64,000 nucleotides of DNA from Candidatus Omnitrophota bacterium (GCA_029570205.1 JAKQSI010000045.1:1-64000), one strand, 5' to 3'. Shown: positions 52,576 to 61,869, counted from the stretch's first letter. Program-made: numbers and translations. Notes: generated by a model not told the origin, from the sequence alone.

Positions 52576-55500
52576 TCAAAAGTTCTTCGGCAGGACGAAA
52601 TCGCTCCGACATACCCACACGAAGTAGATTTCCTCCGGCGTTTCGCCCTGCGGCAAATCCATCCGCTGAAGAATCCGCATCAAGGCAAAATGAACCCCAT
52701 CCCGCAAAATAACAAAGTAGGAATTGCCCGGAACCACATTGGTGGAGAACACGGTATCTGCCTCCGTATCCAAGCTGTCGGCCAAGACACTGAATCGGCT
52801 GACATTGTTTAGAATTTCCTGGGCGCTGATAGCAAAAATGTCCGTGCTGCCGCCCAGGTTCATGATCCCCTGGTTCTTGCTTGTAACCGCCAGCCTGTCC
52901 GCAGACTCCAGTACGATATCGGCATCCCCGGGCTGAAGAGTAACGACCATCGCGCCATCCGAGAAGGAGAATCCATCCGGAATTTCCACCTCCAACTCCT
53001 CCTCCAAAGGACCCGGTTCTGTGTCGGAATTGGCGGAAATCTCCGTACCGTTGCTGTTTACACGCATTCGCTGCGGCATCCGAATACCGGTGATCTGAAA
53101 CTTTCCGTTGATGTTTTCCATCTGGAACTGAAATGCGCTGCTCCGCCAGGAGGCAATGTCTCCCGGATACCAGACCATCTCCATAACCGGGGGACCATAG
53201 TAAATGTTGTAAACCATCTGCTGGAACCAGAACATGAAGGTGTTGAGTCTTCCGGGGCCGTGATAACTGAACTTAACCCGCCTCTGTCGTTCGGCACCCT
53301 TGCTCTGGAATCCGAAATACTCCACACGACGATTTCCCGGAGCGGCAATAAGGGCTTTCAGTTTGGTGGTATTCTCCGCACCCTCAAATTCATCCCAGCT
53401 GAAATCAGTGAGGCTTTGATTCAATATGTTGTCAATATCGTAGACACTCAGATTCCACCCGCGTCCGTCGCCGACCTCCCGGATCGTAACAGTCTGGCTG
53501 AACGGGAATCCCGGTTCCGAACCGCTTGTGTTTGGAAAGCCCTGGATATCCGCATAGACCGTCTGTCCCTCTTCTATCTCCGCGACAAGCCGGTTGACCT
53601 GCGGCAGGAAATAGGTGGTTTCGACCTGGGCCGTCACAATTACCTTGTTGCCCTGGAACGTCACCATCAAGGCATCCTGGGCTGTTCCGACACGCATGGA
53701 TTTCATGTGGTAGAAATCGAAGAAACCTCCAAGGGAGCTCGAAAGTTTCGCGCGGTTCATTCCCTGGTCGTCGCTGTAACTGGATGCCGTCAGAGCCACA
53801 ATCGATTTCATATCTTCGCTTGAGTATGCAAGCAGTAAGTCGTTAATCAGGCCGGGGATATCGCGGAGATTATATGAGGCGGATTCGATATCAACCACGC
53901 GGTCATCCTGTATTCCCGGTTCGTCGCCGAACACAGCGGCGTCCCTCGGCATGATGACCGCCTCATGCGTCGCGGCATAAATGTGCCCACCACCATCCGC
54001 CAGAAGGTACGCGCGTTCTTTCCCGGCCATCTTTGCCAAACTTCGAAACACAGGCTCATCGGAAATCGGCGGACAATACGGCGGAAGATCGGCTCCCAGC
54101 CCGTACATGCGACCGTACGCATCCAGGACGATAACCCCGGAGACACCGCGGCCCGCGATGACCAGCTCCATATCTCGCGCCAAATCCTCTCCGAAACCGA
54201 GACTCCGGTTATATCCGCTCGCCGTTCCGCTCCCGTAGATGTCGCCGGCGAAGGTCAGGAAATACATTCCCTCTCCATCCGGTGTCAATTCCATATCGCG
54301 GTAGATACTTACACCGGGAAGTCGGATTGTCGGAGCAAGATTCCTCGCAGGCTCTGTGCCCAGCGCAACAAAATCTCCATCCATGTCCAGGATGAAAATC
54401 GTTCCCCGTTCGAAATCCACCTCCAGGTCACAGGCGGAATTGATGGTCACTCCCGAACTTGGATTGTCAATGGGATTGGACGGGAACACAATCTCCCCAT
54501 CCGCCGCGACTTTGTCGCTGAAGAGGCCGACATTGCCGACCGCGAACACTCGGCCATCGGCTGCCAGAACAACCGCACCCGAATAATCGGCGGTGAGTTC
54601 CATATCGATGGCGAGTGTTGTGCCGCCCAGAGCGGTAACATCGCTCAATCCGGCCGCTTCACCCAAGTTGAAGATTCGGCCGTCGCTGACCAGCTTGTAA
54701 TAATCCACCAGGTCGCCGGTCGGACTAACAGGAATCCCGCCCGTTCCGGGAGACCCCGTGCTAGCCAGCGCAATCGGGCCATCTGCGTAAATCAACTGCG
54801 GATCGCTGATTCCATCGGTGATACTGGCGTAGATATAGTAATCCAGCGCCGGATCGAATCCCGGAATGTCCTCGGTCAGGTTTATCTTATAGCGGGTATC
54901 AACGCCCTCGGTCAGGCCGGCAACCAGCAGGTATCCGTCGAATCCCTTGTTGTCGGTATCCACATAGAGAGTAATCGTGGCGTCATTATCCGGGTCGACA
55001 GCCTCCCAGGATATCTCATACTGTTGGTACTCGTCCGCGTAATTCCGTCCGGCTTTCGGGGACAGGAACTTGAATGTCGGCGGGACATTCGCGCTGCGCA
55101 CAACGAGAGCGGATGTAACCACCGATCCGGTGCTCTTCCCCGGGAATCGGTCGGAATAGACCTGGTTGCAGTCCGTGAACGAGAGATACGTAATTGCGCC
55201 GGCGCCCATACGAACCTGAAACCGGTCGCCGACCTGTGCCGTCTGCGCAGCCCGAAGAACCACATAGTAATCATTTCCCCGCAGGACCCCGTATTCTTCG
55301 TCCGGAATCTGGATCTGGTATTCGTAAGAAATGTCCTCGTCGTTAGGAATACTTCTCAGCTGAAGGGTCTCCTCCGGGTCGGTAATGGTCACCTCCGTCG
55401 GTTCCGGAAGGGAATCCGGATCAAATTCCGGCGGCTCGACACTGCTCGGATCCTCCGCTTCCGCTCTCTCTTCGTTGTAGGCTTCCACTTCCTCATTCCA

Positions 55501-58500
55501 GGCATCGATGGCATCCTGAAGGGCTTGCATGTATGCATCATGCGCGTCCGAAATTGACGTAACAATCTGTTCGAAATAATCGTACAGCTGTTCAGGCGCT
55601 ATGCCGGTAGTCACGTACCAACCTTTTTGGCTTAAATCGGCTGTGGCATTCCCACCTTCCGGATTGCTCTCGCTGATTCCCTGATCGTTGGCAAGCATGG
55701 GAACCAGGCCCATTCGGTTAAAGACCGTGTACGGGTCTGCAAATCGAAGCGCTCGCAAACTGACCGAGTCCTCCGACGGGACAATCCCAATCGGTGTTCC
55801 ATTCTTGCTGAAGATTGTAGCGAGGTTAATCGGTTTCGGGTTTCCTGCGGCGCCGGCAGCGCTGATGATCGCGTCTCGGATCTTTCCGTCAAAACTAACA
55901 ATCAGTTTCCAGTCGGGAAGGTAGAACTTTCCGTCGTCCTCCGCTTGGCTGGGCTGCCACAGATATGGTAACACAGCGGCGAGAGGCAAAGTCAAATCAA
56001 TGACCGGTGTGTCCTTATCCCCGGTAAGACGGAATTGCCAATTGGGCTGCCGAGTCTCTCCCAGGTTGAGCCAGGACATGCAGTCACGAGCCGCCCACGG
56101 AAGACTACCGATTTTCAACACCCGCAGATCGAACACAGCGCGGTACGCCCCGTTGCTGATCGGCACAAGAGGCGAAAACGCCAAGTCTTCCGTGATTTCC
56201 ATCCCCGCCTCCGTCGGATTGAGGGGATCGGGAACAAACAGACCATGATTGACCGCCCGCTTATACATGCTTGCCCACGTATTCGGGCCGCTGACCGGAA
56301 TCCTTACAGATCCGTAGTGATCGTCAATCGGCAGGATGAAGTTATCGTAGGCATCGAAAACACCATTGATTCCTCTCGGATCCCCATCGCCGCAATCTTC
56401 ATCAATTAAGCCGTCACCTTCGTCATCGATCATGTTGACAACTTCTTCATCGATCATCCCGTCCCCATCATTGTCGAATCCGTCTCCGACCGGCGTGTCA
56501 TCATCTTCGTAAAGAATAACCTGATGCTCGGACACCATATTGTTAAGAGAAGAGTCGATCCCCTGGGCGTTTGTGGCTCCATTGATAATGCGTGGGTTAA
56601 AAACCGACTCCCCGGGGGCGGGCAGGAAGTCGACCGTGAGAGTGTCCAGAACGGTACCTTCCGTAAAGAAGACAGCTTCCTCATCGGTTCCGACGGTATT
56701 ATTGAACATCAGGTTGGTGTTCTGTCCGTAGTCCACCGCGTTGATACCGATGACCGCTTTCGGAGGCGACCCCAGCTGCGGGCCTGACAGGATATTATTG
56801 TTGGTTGCGTTATCCCCCGGTCCCGGTATGGTGAGATCCTGAAACGTGAATGTCGGACGCGGACGCCCGATCAGGGGATTTGTGTGGGTGAGTGTTTCGC
56901 CGGGACGTTCCGGCAGAAGACGGTCGTACCCCAGTCTCGGCTGACCCACCCTGGAGTACGATGGCAGCGTCTCAATATCCGTGGCTCCCCGCACAAAACG
57001 CTCCAACTGTTTGCCGATGGTTATGTCGCCGGGAAGAATAAATGGAAGAACACTGTACAGATTGCGGATCTTGTCGCTCGTCTTCACAGCGATATACAGT
57101 TCCGGGCGATCTGTATCCAACGCCACACTGTCTGAAGAGGGAACCCGGAGAAGTTCTTTCGGGTTGTTGTGAGAAAGCGGGAGAACCATGGTGAACCCGG
57201 TGATAAGTTGCCGACCGAACAATTCCGTGCTGTTATCGATTCCATCGCCGTCATACATCCCGTCCTCGTTCGCATCGGCAGATTCGAGGGCGGCATCCGC
57301 CAGGAGAGCATCAATCATTTCACGAGACAGACCCAGAACATACTTGCCGGTATCCCAGCTGAAATCCCTTGGGGCAACCCGATACGCATCGACCACTCCC
57401 GAAGCAATTTTGTATCCTTGAGGCGGTGCGTATTGGCCGTATCTCTGCATAAGCTCCGCCAAACCGGGTGTCAACAGAAAATCCAGCGGAACATCATCCA
57501 GCAAGAAAGACAACTGGACCTCGCCAGTGATCGGGCTGCGCGGCAACGCACTCCGCCTGGACTTGAGAAGCGTTGCGGGGAGCAAACGATTGATGATCTC
57601 GCGGGGAAGTGTCGTCACATCCAGAGTCTCGAATCGAACGCCATCCCCCAAGGTCAGCCGCCGGTCAAGGTTGCTTTCGTAAAGGCCTTGTACTCCACCG
57701 CTGCCCTCGGTGAATAGAAAAATCCCACCCTCGCCATCCTGAAGAAGGTCAAGAAAGATTTCAGGTGAAACCAGGGTAGGCACATCCATCCCACGGTCCG
57801 CCAGGTATTTAGCTCGATTGGGATTGGCTCGATTGAAAATACTCAAACCCCGTTCGTCCGGCTTAGCGAGCGGAGGCGTAAACACTTCATACCACGATGG
57901 ATTCTGCAGGAACTTCGGAACATGTATGTAGTAGTTCGGGAAGGTGTCATACGGATTCGCATTGCCAATGAACCTGGACGGTCCGTTGACGTATCCCAGA
58001 AAAATGTCATCTATGCCTGCCCAGCCCAAAGCGGTGCTGCCAGGCAAGAATTGCGGCCCATACAGCCAGCTGATGGGATACAAGTCGATCCCGATAAAGT
58101 TGACCCGGACTTCCTTGACGAAATACTCCTCGGTGGGCGCTCCGACCAAATCCATCGCCAGAATGGTTGTCGGCTCAGAACGGTTGATGATCCGCTGGCC
58201 GACCGTGGTTCGGTTGTAAATCTGGACAATATCGCCCTGGAAAATCGCGCGATTCCGAAACTCCGGAAGTATGGCCAGCCCACCCAGCTGAGTGGAGAAA
58301 TTCGTGGCAAAATCCTCTGAAGGGAAATGATAGTCGAATCGTCGAAAGACACCGACACTGGGATCGCGATCCTCAATCCGAATCATGCCCGGAGTCATGT
58401 ATGCCTCAAACGCATCGCCCTGTCGCAGTTCAATGCTGGTCTTGGCAACAATATAAAACTCCGGAAACCCGTCGCTGTTGATCGGAAGCTGTGTAGAGCC

Positions 58501-58992
58501 TGCAATCTGAACAGGTTCTAAGGTGATCTGGTATCCGGTGGCAAGAGGAACCACGGCCGGGGCCGACTTCAGAATCATGGGGATATCGCTGGTGGCATCG
58601 CCCTCGGCATAATTGAAAAACTCAGGAACATCGCCGGATTCGGCATAGAGAGCAATCCCGCTCGTGCCGTCCTTGGTGAGAGGCAAAAAATCTGTGAGAT
58701 CCAGTCCGCCGAGATTCTCAAGAATAAAGGTGATGGATTTCAGGTTCTGCTGACGGATCTGCGGCTTGGCGGTCCAGTCGTTGACCGACAGGGGAATGCT
58801 CAACAACGCTACCGGACCGGAGTTCGGTGAAACAACCTTCGTGGCAAGGTGGACTCGCGCATTGCTTGCGGCAAAATCCGGAAGTGGGATCTGGCCCCAC
58901 ATCGTCGGGGTAATTGCAGCCGAACAAAAGAGAAACACCAGGAAGAAAACAGTTGGCCGGGCGATTCGGCCACGCGATCTTGAGATGTTCAT
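52576..58992 (-). CDS. Giant secreted multidomain protein (2138 aa)
   Basis: A 2138-aa exported protein, starting with a signal peptide (PTVFFLVFLFCSAAITPTMWGQ) and with GAGG five bases before the ATG. The N-terminal 800 residues are beta-rich and unrecognised. About residues 830-870 hold an Asp-rich calcium-binding segment (VGDGFDNDGDGMIDEE, MIDDEGDGLIDEDCG), like thrombospondin type-3/MopE repeats. A charged helix lies near 1137-1197 (WNEEVEAYNEERAEAEDPSS). A propeller-like run (about 1430-1700) repeats DGRIFNLGEA, DGRVFAVGNV, AGDIYGSGTA, YGRMYGLGAD. A following NTF2-like segment (GLINDLLLAYSSEDMKSIVAL) spans about 1705-1850. A C-terminal beta region ends in KNF. No sorting motif is visible at the C-terminus. 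The function is unknown; adhesion or surface-layer roles are possible. Confidence 0.78.
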   Translation of the reverse strand: MNISRSRGRIARPTVFFLVFLFCSAAITPTMWGQIPLPDFAASNARVHLATKVVSPNSGPVALLSIPLSVNDWTAKPQIRQQNLKSITFILENLGGLDLTDFLPLTKDGTSGIALYAESGDVPEFFNYAEGDATSDIPMILKSAPAVVPLATGYQITLEPVQIAGSTQLPINSDGFPEFYIVAKTSIELRQGDAFEAYMTPGMIRIEDRDPSVGVFRRFDYHFPSEDFATNFSTQLGGLAILPEFRNRAIFQGDIVQIYNRTTVGQRIINRSEPTTILAMDLVGAPTEEYFVKEVRVNFIGIDLYPISWLYGPQFLPGSTALGWAGIDDIFLGYVNGPSRFIGNANPYDTFPNYYIHVPKFLQNPSWYEVFTPPLAKPDERGLSIFNRANPNRAKYLADRGMDVPTLVSPEIFLDLLQDGEGGIFLFTEGSGGVQGLYESNLDRRLTLGDGVRFETLDVTTLPREIINRLLPATLLKSRRSALPRSPITGEVQLSFLLDDVPLDFLLTPGLAELMQRYGQYAPPQGYKIASGVVDAYRVAPRDFSWDTGKYVLGLSREMIDALLADAALESADANEDGMYDGDGIDNSTELFGRQLITGFTMVLPLSHNNPKELLRVPSSDSVALDTDRPELYIAVKTSDKIRNLYSVLPFILPGDITIGKQLERFVRGATDIETLPSYSRVGQPRLGYDRLLPERPGETLTHTNPLIGRPRPTFTFQDLTIPGPGDNATNNNILSGPQLGSPPKAVIGINAVDYGQNTNLMFNNTVGTDEEAVFFTEGTVLDTLTVDFLPAPGESVFNPRIINGATNAQGIDSSLNNMVSEHQVILYEDDDTPVGDGFDNDGDGMIDEEVVNMIDDEGDGLIDEDCGDGDPRGINGVFDAYDNFILPIDDHYGSVRIPVSGPNTWASMYKRAVNHGLFVPDPLNPTEAGMEITEDLAFSPLVPISNGAYRAVFDLRVLKIGSLPWAARDCMSWLNLGETRQPNWQFRLTGDKDTPVIDLTLPLAAVLPYLWQPSQAEDDGKFYLPDWKLIVSFDGKIRDAIISAAGAAGNPKPINLATIFSKNGTPIGIVPSEDSVSLRALRFADPYTVFNRMGLVPMLANDQGISESNPEGGNATADLSQKGWYVTTGIAPEQLYDYFEQIVTSISDAHDAYMQALQDAIDAWNEEVEAYNEERAEAEDPSSVEPPEFDPDSLPEPTEVTITDPEETLQLRSIPNDEDISYEYQIQIPDEEYGVLRGNDYYVVLRAAQTAQVGDRFQVRMGAGAITYLSFTDCNQVYSDRFPGKSTGSVVTSALVVRSANVPPTFKFLSPKAGRNYADEYQQYEISWEAVDPDNDATITLYVDTDNKGFDGYLLVAGLTEGVDTRYKINLTEDIPGFDPALDYYIYASITDGISDPQLIYADGPIALASTGSPGTGGIPVSPTGDLVDYYKLVSDGRIFNLGEAAGLSDVTALGGTTLAIDMELTADYSGAVVLAADGRVFAVGNVGLFSDKVAADGEIVFPSNPIDNPSSGVTINSACDLEVDFERGTIFILDMDGDFVALGTEPARNLAPTIRLPGVSIYRDMELTPDGEGMYFLTFAGDIYGSGTASGYNRSLGFGEDLARDMELVIAGRGVSGVIVLDAYGRMYGLGADLPPYCPPISDEPVFRSLAKMAGKERAYLLADGGGHIYAATHEAVIMPRDAAVFGDEPGIQDDRVVDIESASYNLRDIPGLINDLLLAYSSEDMKSIVALTASSYSDDQGMNRAKLSSSLGGFFDFYHMKSMRVGTAQDALMVTFQGNKVIVTAQVETTYFLPQVNRLVAEIEEGQTVYADIQGFPNTSGSEPGFPFSQTVTIREVGDGRGWNLSVYDIDNILNQSLTDFSWDEFEGAENTTKLKALIAAPGNRRVEYFGFQSKGAERQRRVKFSYHGPGRLNTFMFWFQQMVYNIYYGPPVMEMVWYPGDIASWRSSAFQFQMENINGKFQITGIRMPQRMRVNSNGTEISANSDTEPGPLEEELEVEIPDGFSFSDGAMVVTLQPGDADIVLESADRLAVTSKNQGIMNLGGSTDIFAISAQEILNNVSRFSVLADSLDTEADTVFSTNVVPGNSYFVILRDGVHFALMRILQRMDLPQGETPEEIYFVWVCRSDFVLPKNF

Positions 58993-59078
58993 ATTAACCT
59001 CACAGGTTTATTGGATCCTCTCCGCAAAATCGAAAACGAGATGTAACATATCCTGACGCTACGGCAAACCGAATCATC

Positions 59079-59106
59079 AGCGGGTTGGAGACTTCTCCAG
59101 CCCGCT
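59079..59106. other. Strong hairpin in the 58993-59500 gap
   Basis: AGCGGGTTGGAGA and TCTCCAGCCCGCT form a 13-bp stem with one G-T pair and a minimal loop. There is no T-tract on either side, so it is not a clear rho-independent terminator. It lies between the lptA-like gene and the giant gene and may end the former or sit in the leader of the latter. Apart from this hairpin, a palindromic remnant and a heptamer repeat, the 508-base gap shows no credible gene. Confidence 0.55.
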
Positions 59107-59420
59107 GCCCTCTCGTGTCAAGCCGGCACGGAATGTAATTGCTATCTCAAGGTTTTTCAGGCAACTACACAACCGGTATTACGCCCAGGGCCGACCCGAA
59201 AATCGGCGGCCGATTCTGCTTTCAATATAGTTCAGAAGCCCTTCTTGCGTCAAGTTTTTCCACTCGGCGACAAGACCTCACCTGCGATCCTGAACCGAAG
59301 CAAGGGACCACTATAGCAAAGGTGCAGGAGTCAGGACAGATTGAGTCCCTGACGCGAATTCTGAATTGCGGACTGGAGATTCGCAGGGGCAATCCCCCGT
59401 GGTTGCCACATAGGTCGCCA

Positions 59421-59436
59421 CCGGCAAGGATGCCGG
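59421..59436. repeat. Single palindromic remnant, CCGGC-aaggat-GCCGG
   Basis: CCGGC and GCCGG flank a 6-base centre, the same architecture (short GC-rich arms around six bases) as the units of the two arrays in this window, but with different arms. It may be a lone copy of another member of the same repeat class. Confidence 0.4.
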
Positions 59437-59469
59437 CGCCACCCGGAATTTTCCTATCCACAGGTTCTT

Positions 59470-59503
59470 CAATCTCCAATCCCCCATCCGCAATCCCCAA
59501 TCA
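59470..59503. repeat. Heptamer-like repeat over the lptA-like stop codon
   Basis: AATCTCC, AATCCCC and related words (minus strand: GATTGGGGATTGCGG...GGATTGGAGATT) start at the TGA stop of the gene at 59501-60184 and extend downstream on its sense strand. Confidence 0.65.
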
Positions 59504-60184
59504 ATTGGGTGACACTTTTTTGGAGGGACCTGCGGAATCCGACTTCGGGGGACTTCCCGCCGGAACAAGGTGGCCCACCCCACCTTTCATCTCCGGCATA
59601 TAGAAGTTCAACCGTTTCGGCTTCGGCACACGGGACCCTTTCAAAACAGGTTCGCCATTCTCATCCAGCCTGAACGTCGCATGAAACTCCTGTCCCTGCC
59701 AGTCGATCCGCTGGTTCCCAAATGTGTAATCTAACTCTCCATCCTTCCCCTCCAAACCGAAAATATCCAGTTTCAAGTCCCTGTATTCAATGGATTTCGG
59801 CCCAACCATTCTGTCTTTGCCGCGCACGACACGCGCATCTCCCTCGATCAGAAAGTCCGCCCGTTGCTTCCCGGTCTTCTCATCCATGGTCCGCCAAACG
59901 GTGATTTTCTTTCCGGTTGCCGTGGTTTTGACTTCCGTTGGCCCGTTCTTCCCCTTTTCCACAGTGACCATGGTAAGAGTAGCAATACCCTGAGAATCCG
60001 AAGGAGTAAGGGTGTATTTTTCCACATTGTCATCCCCGACCTGCATGTCAAAATCCGTGTTTTCTCCGATACTGAGGGTCGTGCCGTCGCCCATGGTAAT
60101 CTGCACACCCTCCTGGGCATAAGCGAAAACACAAAACCATAGGGCCGAACACAGAATTGCGGATCGTTGAAACATCACACCCAT
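59501..60184 (-). CDS. lptA: LptA/OstA-like periplasmic LPS transport protein
   Basis: A 227-aa exported protein: signal peptide (AILCSALWFCVFAYAQ), then a repetitive beta-strand region of the OstA/LptA jelly-roll type, with KITVWRTMDEKTGKQRADFL, IEGDARVVRGKDRMVG and KLDIFGLEGKDGELDYTFGN. LptA forms the periplasmic bridge that carries lipopolysaccharide to the outer membrane. Sequence signals are weak, so the call leans on its neighbours: the LptC-like gene ends in a TAATG junction with this start, and an LpxL-type acyltransferase lies upstream. The C-terminal tail is encoded partly by a heptamer repeat. Confidence 0.62.
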   Translation of the reverse strand: MGVMFQRSAILCSALWFCVFAYAQEGVQITMGDGTTLSIGENTDFDMQVGDDNVEKYTLTPSDSQGIATLTMVTVEKGKNGPTEVKTTATGKKITVWRTMDEKTGKQRADFLIEGDARVVRGKDRMVGPKSIEYRDLKLDIFGLEGKDGELDYTFGNQRIDWQGQEFHATFRLDENGEPVLKGSRVPKPKRLNFYMPEMKGGVGHLVPAGSPPKSDSAGPSKKVSPN

Positions 60185-60915
60185 TATTCCCTGCTCCTTT
60201 TCTTCTGTTTTGCATCCTTATCGGACTGAATGTCCTGTAATCGTTCTTCAACGGATTTGCCGGTCGTAAGATGGCGGCCCGCCTGGGTCAATTCAAGCAG
60301 AAATCCTTCTTTGAAAGAGGCCGATGATCCTCCCGGAGATTCAACCCGCGTCCGATCCCGGCAGATCAAGGCACGGTAATCGGGAAAGAAAGAGACCTCA
60401 CCGGAAGTACTCAGGATCCGTGGTTGCCCCGATTCCTCGAAGTGAATCCGCACATCCGTGGCAAGCCGGATATCGCCGAGTGTACTCGGAAAAAGTTCCG
60501 TCACATCGGGAACATCCGCCAGCCCCGAACCGGCGATCGCCCGACAGATTTCCTCCCCCTCCGTGCCATTGATGATTACTACGGGAGCCACCATTCGAAC
60601 TTGAGCTTTTACGGGATCATATTCTGCTTCCCGCGCGTTGACAAAGGTCACGGCATCCCGGCTCCGGTCCTCAAGACGCATATCCCGAAAAACAAAATAA
60701 TACCCAAGAGGCCCCTGTGACTGCGGAAACGGCAATTCTTCTTCACGAACACAAAGGATATAAACAGCCATCAGGAAAAGGCCGCCCCAGAAGCCCAAGG
60801 AGCTCCTAACCCCCCTCTCGCGCCACCAGGGAATCGCTTCGGCAGGTGTTATTTCAACCGGTTTTGTCTCCGGTCGGGTCTGACTGGGTCGTGACGGCGG
60901 TGCATCCACATCCAT
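60184..60915 (-). CDS. lptC: LptC-like LPS export protein
   Basis: A 243-aa bitopic protein: a cytoplasmic Pro-rich start, one transmembrane helix (LGFWGGLFLMAVYILCV) and a periplasmic beta-rich domain with YFVFRDMRLEDRSRDAV, FVNAREAEYDPVKAQVRM and GDIRLATDVRIHFEESGQ, then STSGEVSFFPDYRALI, the LptC/YrbK pattern in which strand pairs lead to a target-sequence comparison. LptC hands LPS from the LptBFG transporter to LptA. The ATG at 60915 overlaps the 3' end of the acyltransferase gene by 67 bases; no later start codon before the helix is evident apart from a GTG two codons downstream. The ORF-track start at 61062 is too far upstream. Confidence 0.65.
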   Translation of the reverse strand: MDVDAPPSRPSQTRPETKPVEITPAEAIPWWRERGVRSSLGFWGGLFLMAVYILCVREEELPFPQSQGPLGYYFVFRDMRLEDRSRDAVTFVNAREAEYDPVKAQVRMVAPVVIINGTEGEEICRAIAGSGLADVPDVTELFPSTLGDIRLATDVRIHFEESGQPRILSTSGEVSFFPDYRALICRDRTRVESPGGSSASFKEGFLLELTQAGRHLTTGKSVEERLQDIQSDKDAKQKKRSRE

Positions 60916-61784
60916 TGCTCCGGGTATTGTTCGATCACCGCAGAAAGGCGCGCGTTGAGAGAGCCAAGAATCCGTTCCATGTAGTTCTCCCATTCGGGTC
61001 CGGACCGGACGGCAAGAGGATCGACCCGCAAAGCCGGGTGAAAAACGAACCGATACGCCCACGGGCGGGTCCGAACGGAATAGGCAAAAACAACGCCTGC
61101 GCCTGTATGGGCCGCCAGAACCGCCGGTCCGATCAGAGTATAAGCAGGTCTACCCAGGAATTCCACCCAGCGGCCCTCACCCTCCGTACGGACATCGATC
61201 AGCAAGGCAAGCACATCCCCGCGACGCAACGCCCGCACCATGGACATACCCCCCTCCCCCTTTGTGTAGTGAACATGCAGTCCACACGCATCTCGATGAC
61301 CATCCACAATCTTCCGGTAAATCGGGTCACGAATCGGACGGGCTACAACATGGACGGAATACCCATGGCGTGCGAAATAAGCCGCCATCAACTCCCAGTT
61401 CCCGATATGACCTGTCAAAAGCAGGCATCCCCGGCCCTGCTCCAATACTTTCCGTACGGAATCAAGTCCCTCAATGGAAACGGACAAGCGATTCAGGAAT
61501 TTCTCCGGGGACCGCAGAGCCAGGAGTTCCATCACCGAACAAGCGAAATGCTGAAAAACGCCTTTCGCAATTTGCCGAACTTCCCGGCGACTCAGACGCT
61601 CTCCATAAAACTCTTCAAGATGCTGGATAGCTCGCGCGCGTTCGCGCCGGGAGACGGCATAGGCCAGATATCCCAGCAACCTGCCGAGACAATAGGTACA
61701 GCGTATGGGAATTGCCCGGAGGCAGTAAGTCAAGACGAGAACGGAATACGCGACCAGCGGTCGCCGGATCTCTTTCCAACGCAC
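60849..61784 (-). CDS. lpxL: LpxL/HtrB-type lipid A late acyltransferase
   Basis: A 311-aa inner-membrane acyltransferase that adds a secondary acyl chain to Kdo-lipid A or a related lipid. It has an N-terminal helix (LVAYSVLVLTYCLRAIPI), the catalytic HX4D/E box as H-I-G-N-W-E in LLLTGHIGNWELMAAYF, RPIRDPIYRKIVDGHR, DVLALLIDVRTEGEGRWVEF and FGRPAYTLIGPAVLA-like segment, ending with QYPEQWMWMHRRHDP. The typical DQ of LpxL (DQ...G) is replaced by DVRTEG. A GTG start at 61784 follows AAGGTGAACC. It is between pyrG and the LptC-like gene on the same strand. Confidence 0.87.
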   Translation of the reverse strand: MRWKEIRRPLVAYSVLVLTYCLRAIPIRCTYCLGRLLGYLAYAVSRRERARAIQHLEEFYGERLSRREVRQIAKGVFQHFACSVMELLALRSPEKFLNRLSVSIEGLDSVRKVLEQGRGCLLLTGHIGNWELMAAYFARHGYSVHVVARPIRDPIYRKIVDGHRDACGLHVHYTKGEGGMSMVRALRRGDVLALLIDVRTEGEGRWVEFLGRPAYTLIGPAVLAAHTGAGVVFAYSVRTRPWAYRFVFHPALRVDPLAVRSGPEWENYMERILGSLNARLSAVIEQYPEQWMWMHRRHDPVRPDRRQNRLK

Positions 61785-61792
61785 GGTTCACC

Positions 61793-61867
61793 TTGGAGTG
61801 CGGGAGCGCCAGCTCCCGCCTTTTCTTTGGAGTGCGGGAGCGCCAGCTCCCGCCTTTCTCGCTCCCG
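61793..61867. repeat. Two palindromic repeats between lpxL and pyrG
   Basis: TTGGAGTGCGGGAGCGCCAG and its continuation GCTCCCGCCTTT occur twice, 34 bases apart, followed by a lone half-arm GCTCCCG at 61861. Each copy is the dyad GCGGGAGC-GCCA-GCTCCCGC (61800-61819 and 61834-61853). The element fills the 85-base gap between pyrG and lpxL; without a T-tract on the minus strand it is unlikely to stop transcription by itself. Confidence 0.9.
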
Positions 61868-61869
61868 AA

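Noticed and set aside
53965-55557. 530-aa plus-strand ORF
   Set aside because: It is antisense to the 2138-aa protein, whose frame has a signal peptide, domain motifs, a ribosome binding site and a terminator; the plus frame has none.
59079-59106. Rho-independent terminator
   Set aside because: The stem is strong but neither strand has a T-tract after it; kept only as a hairpin of unknown role.
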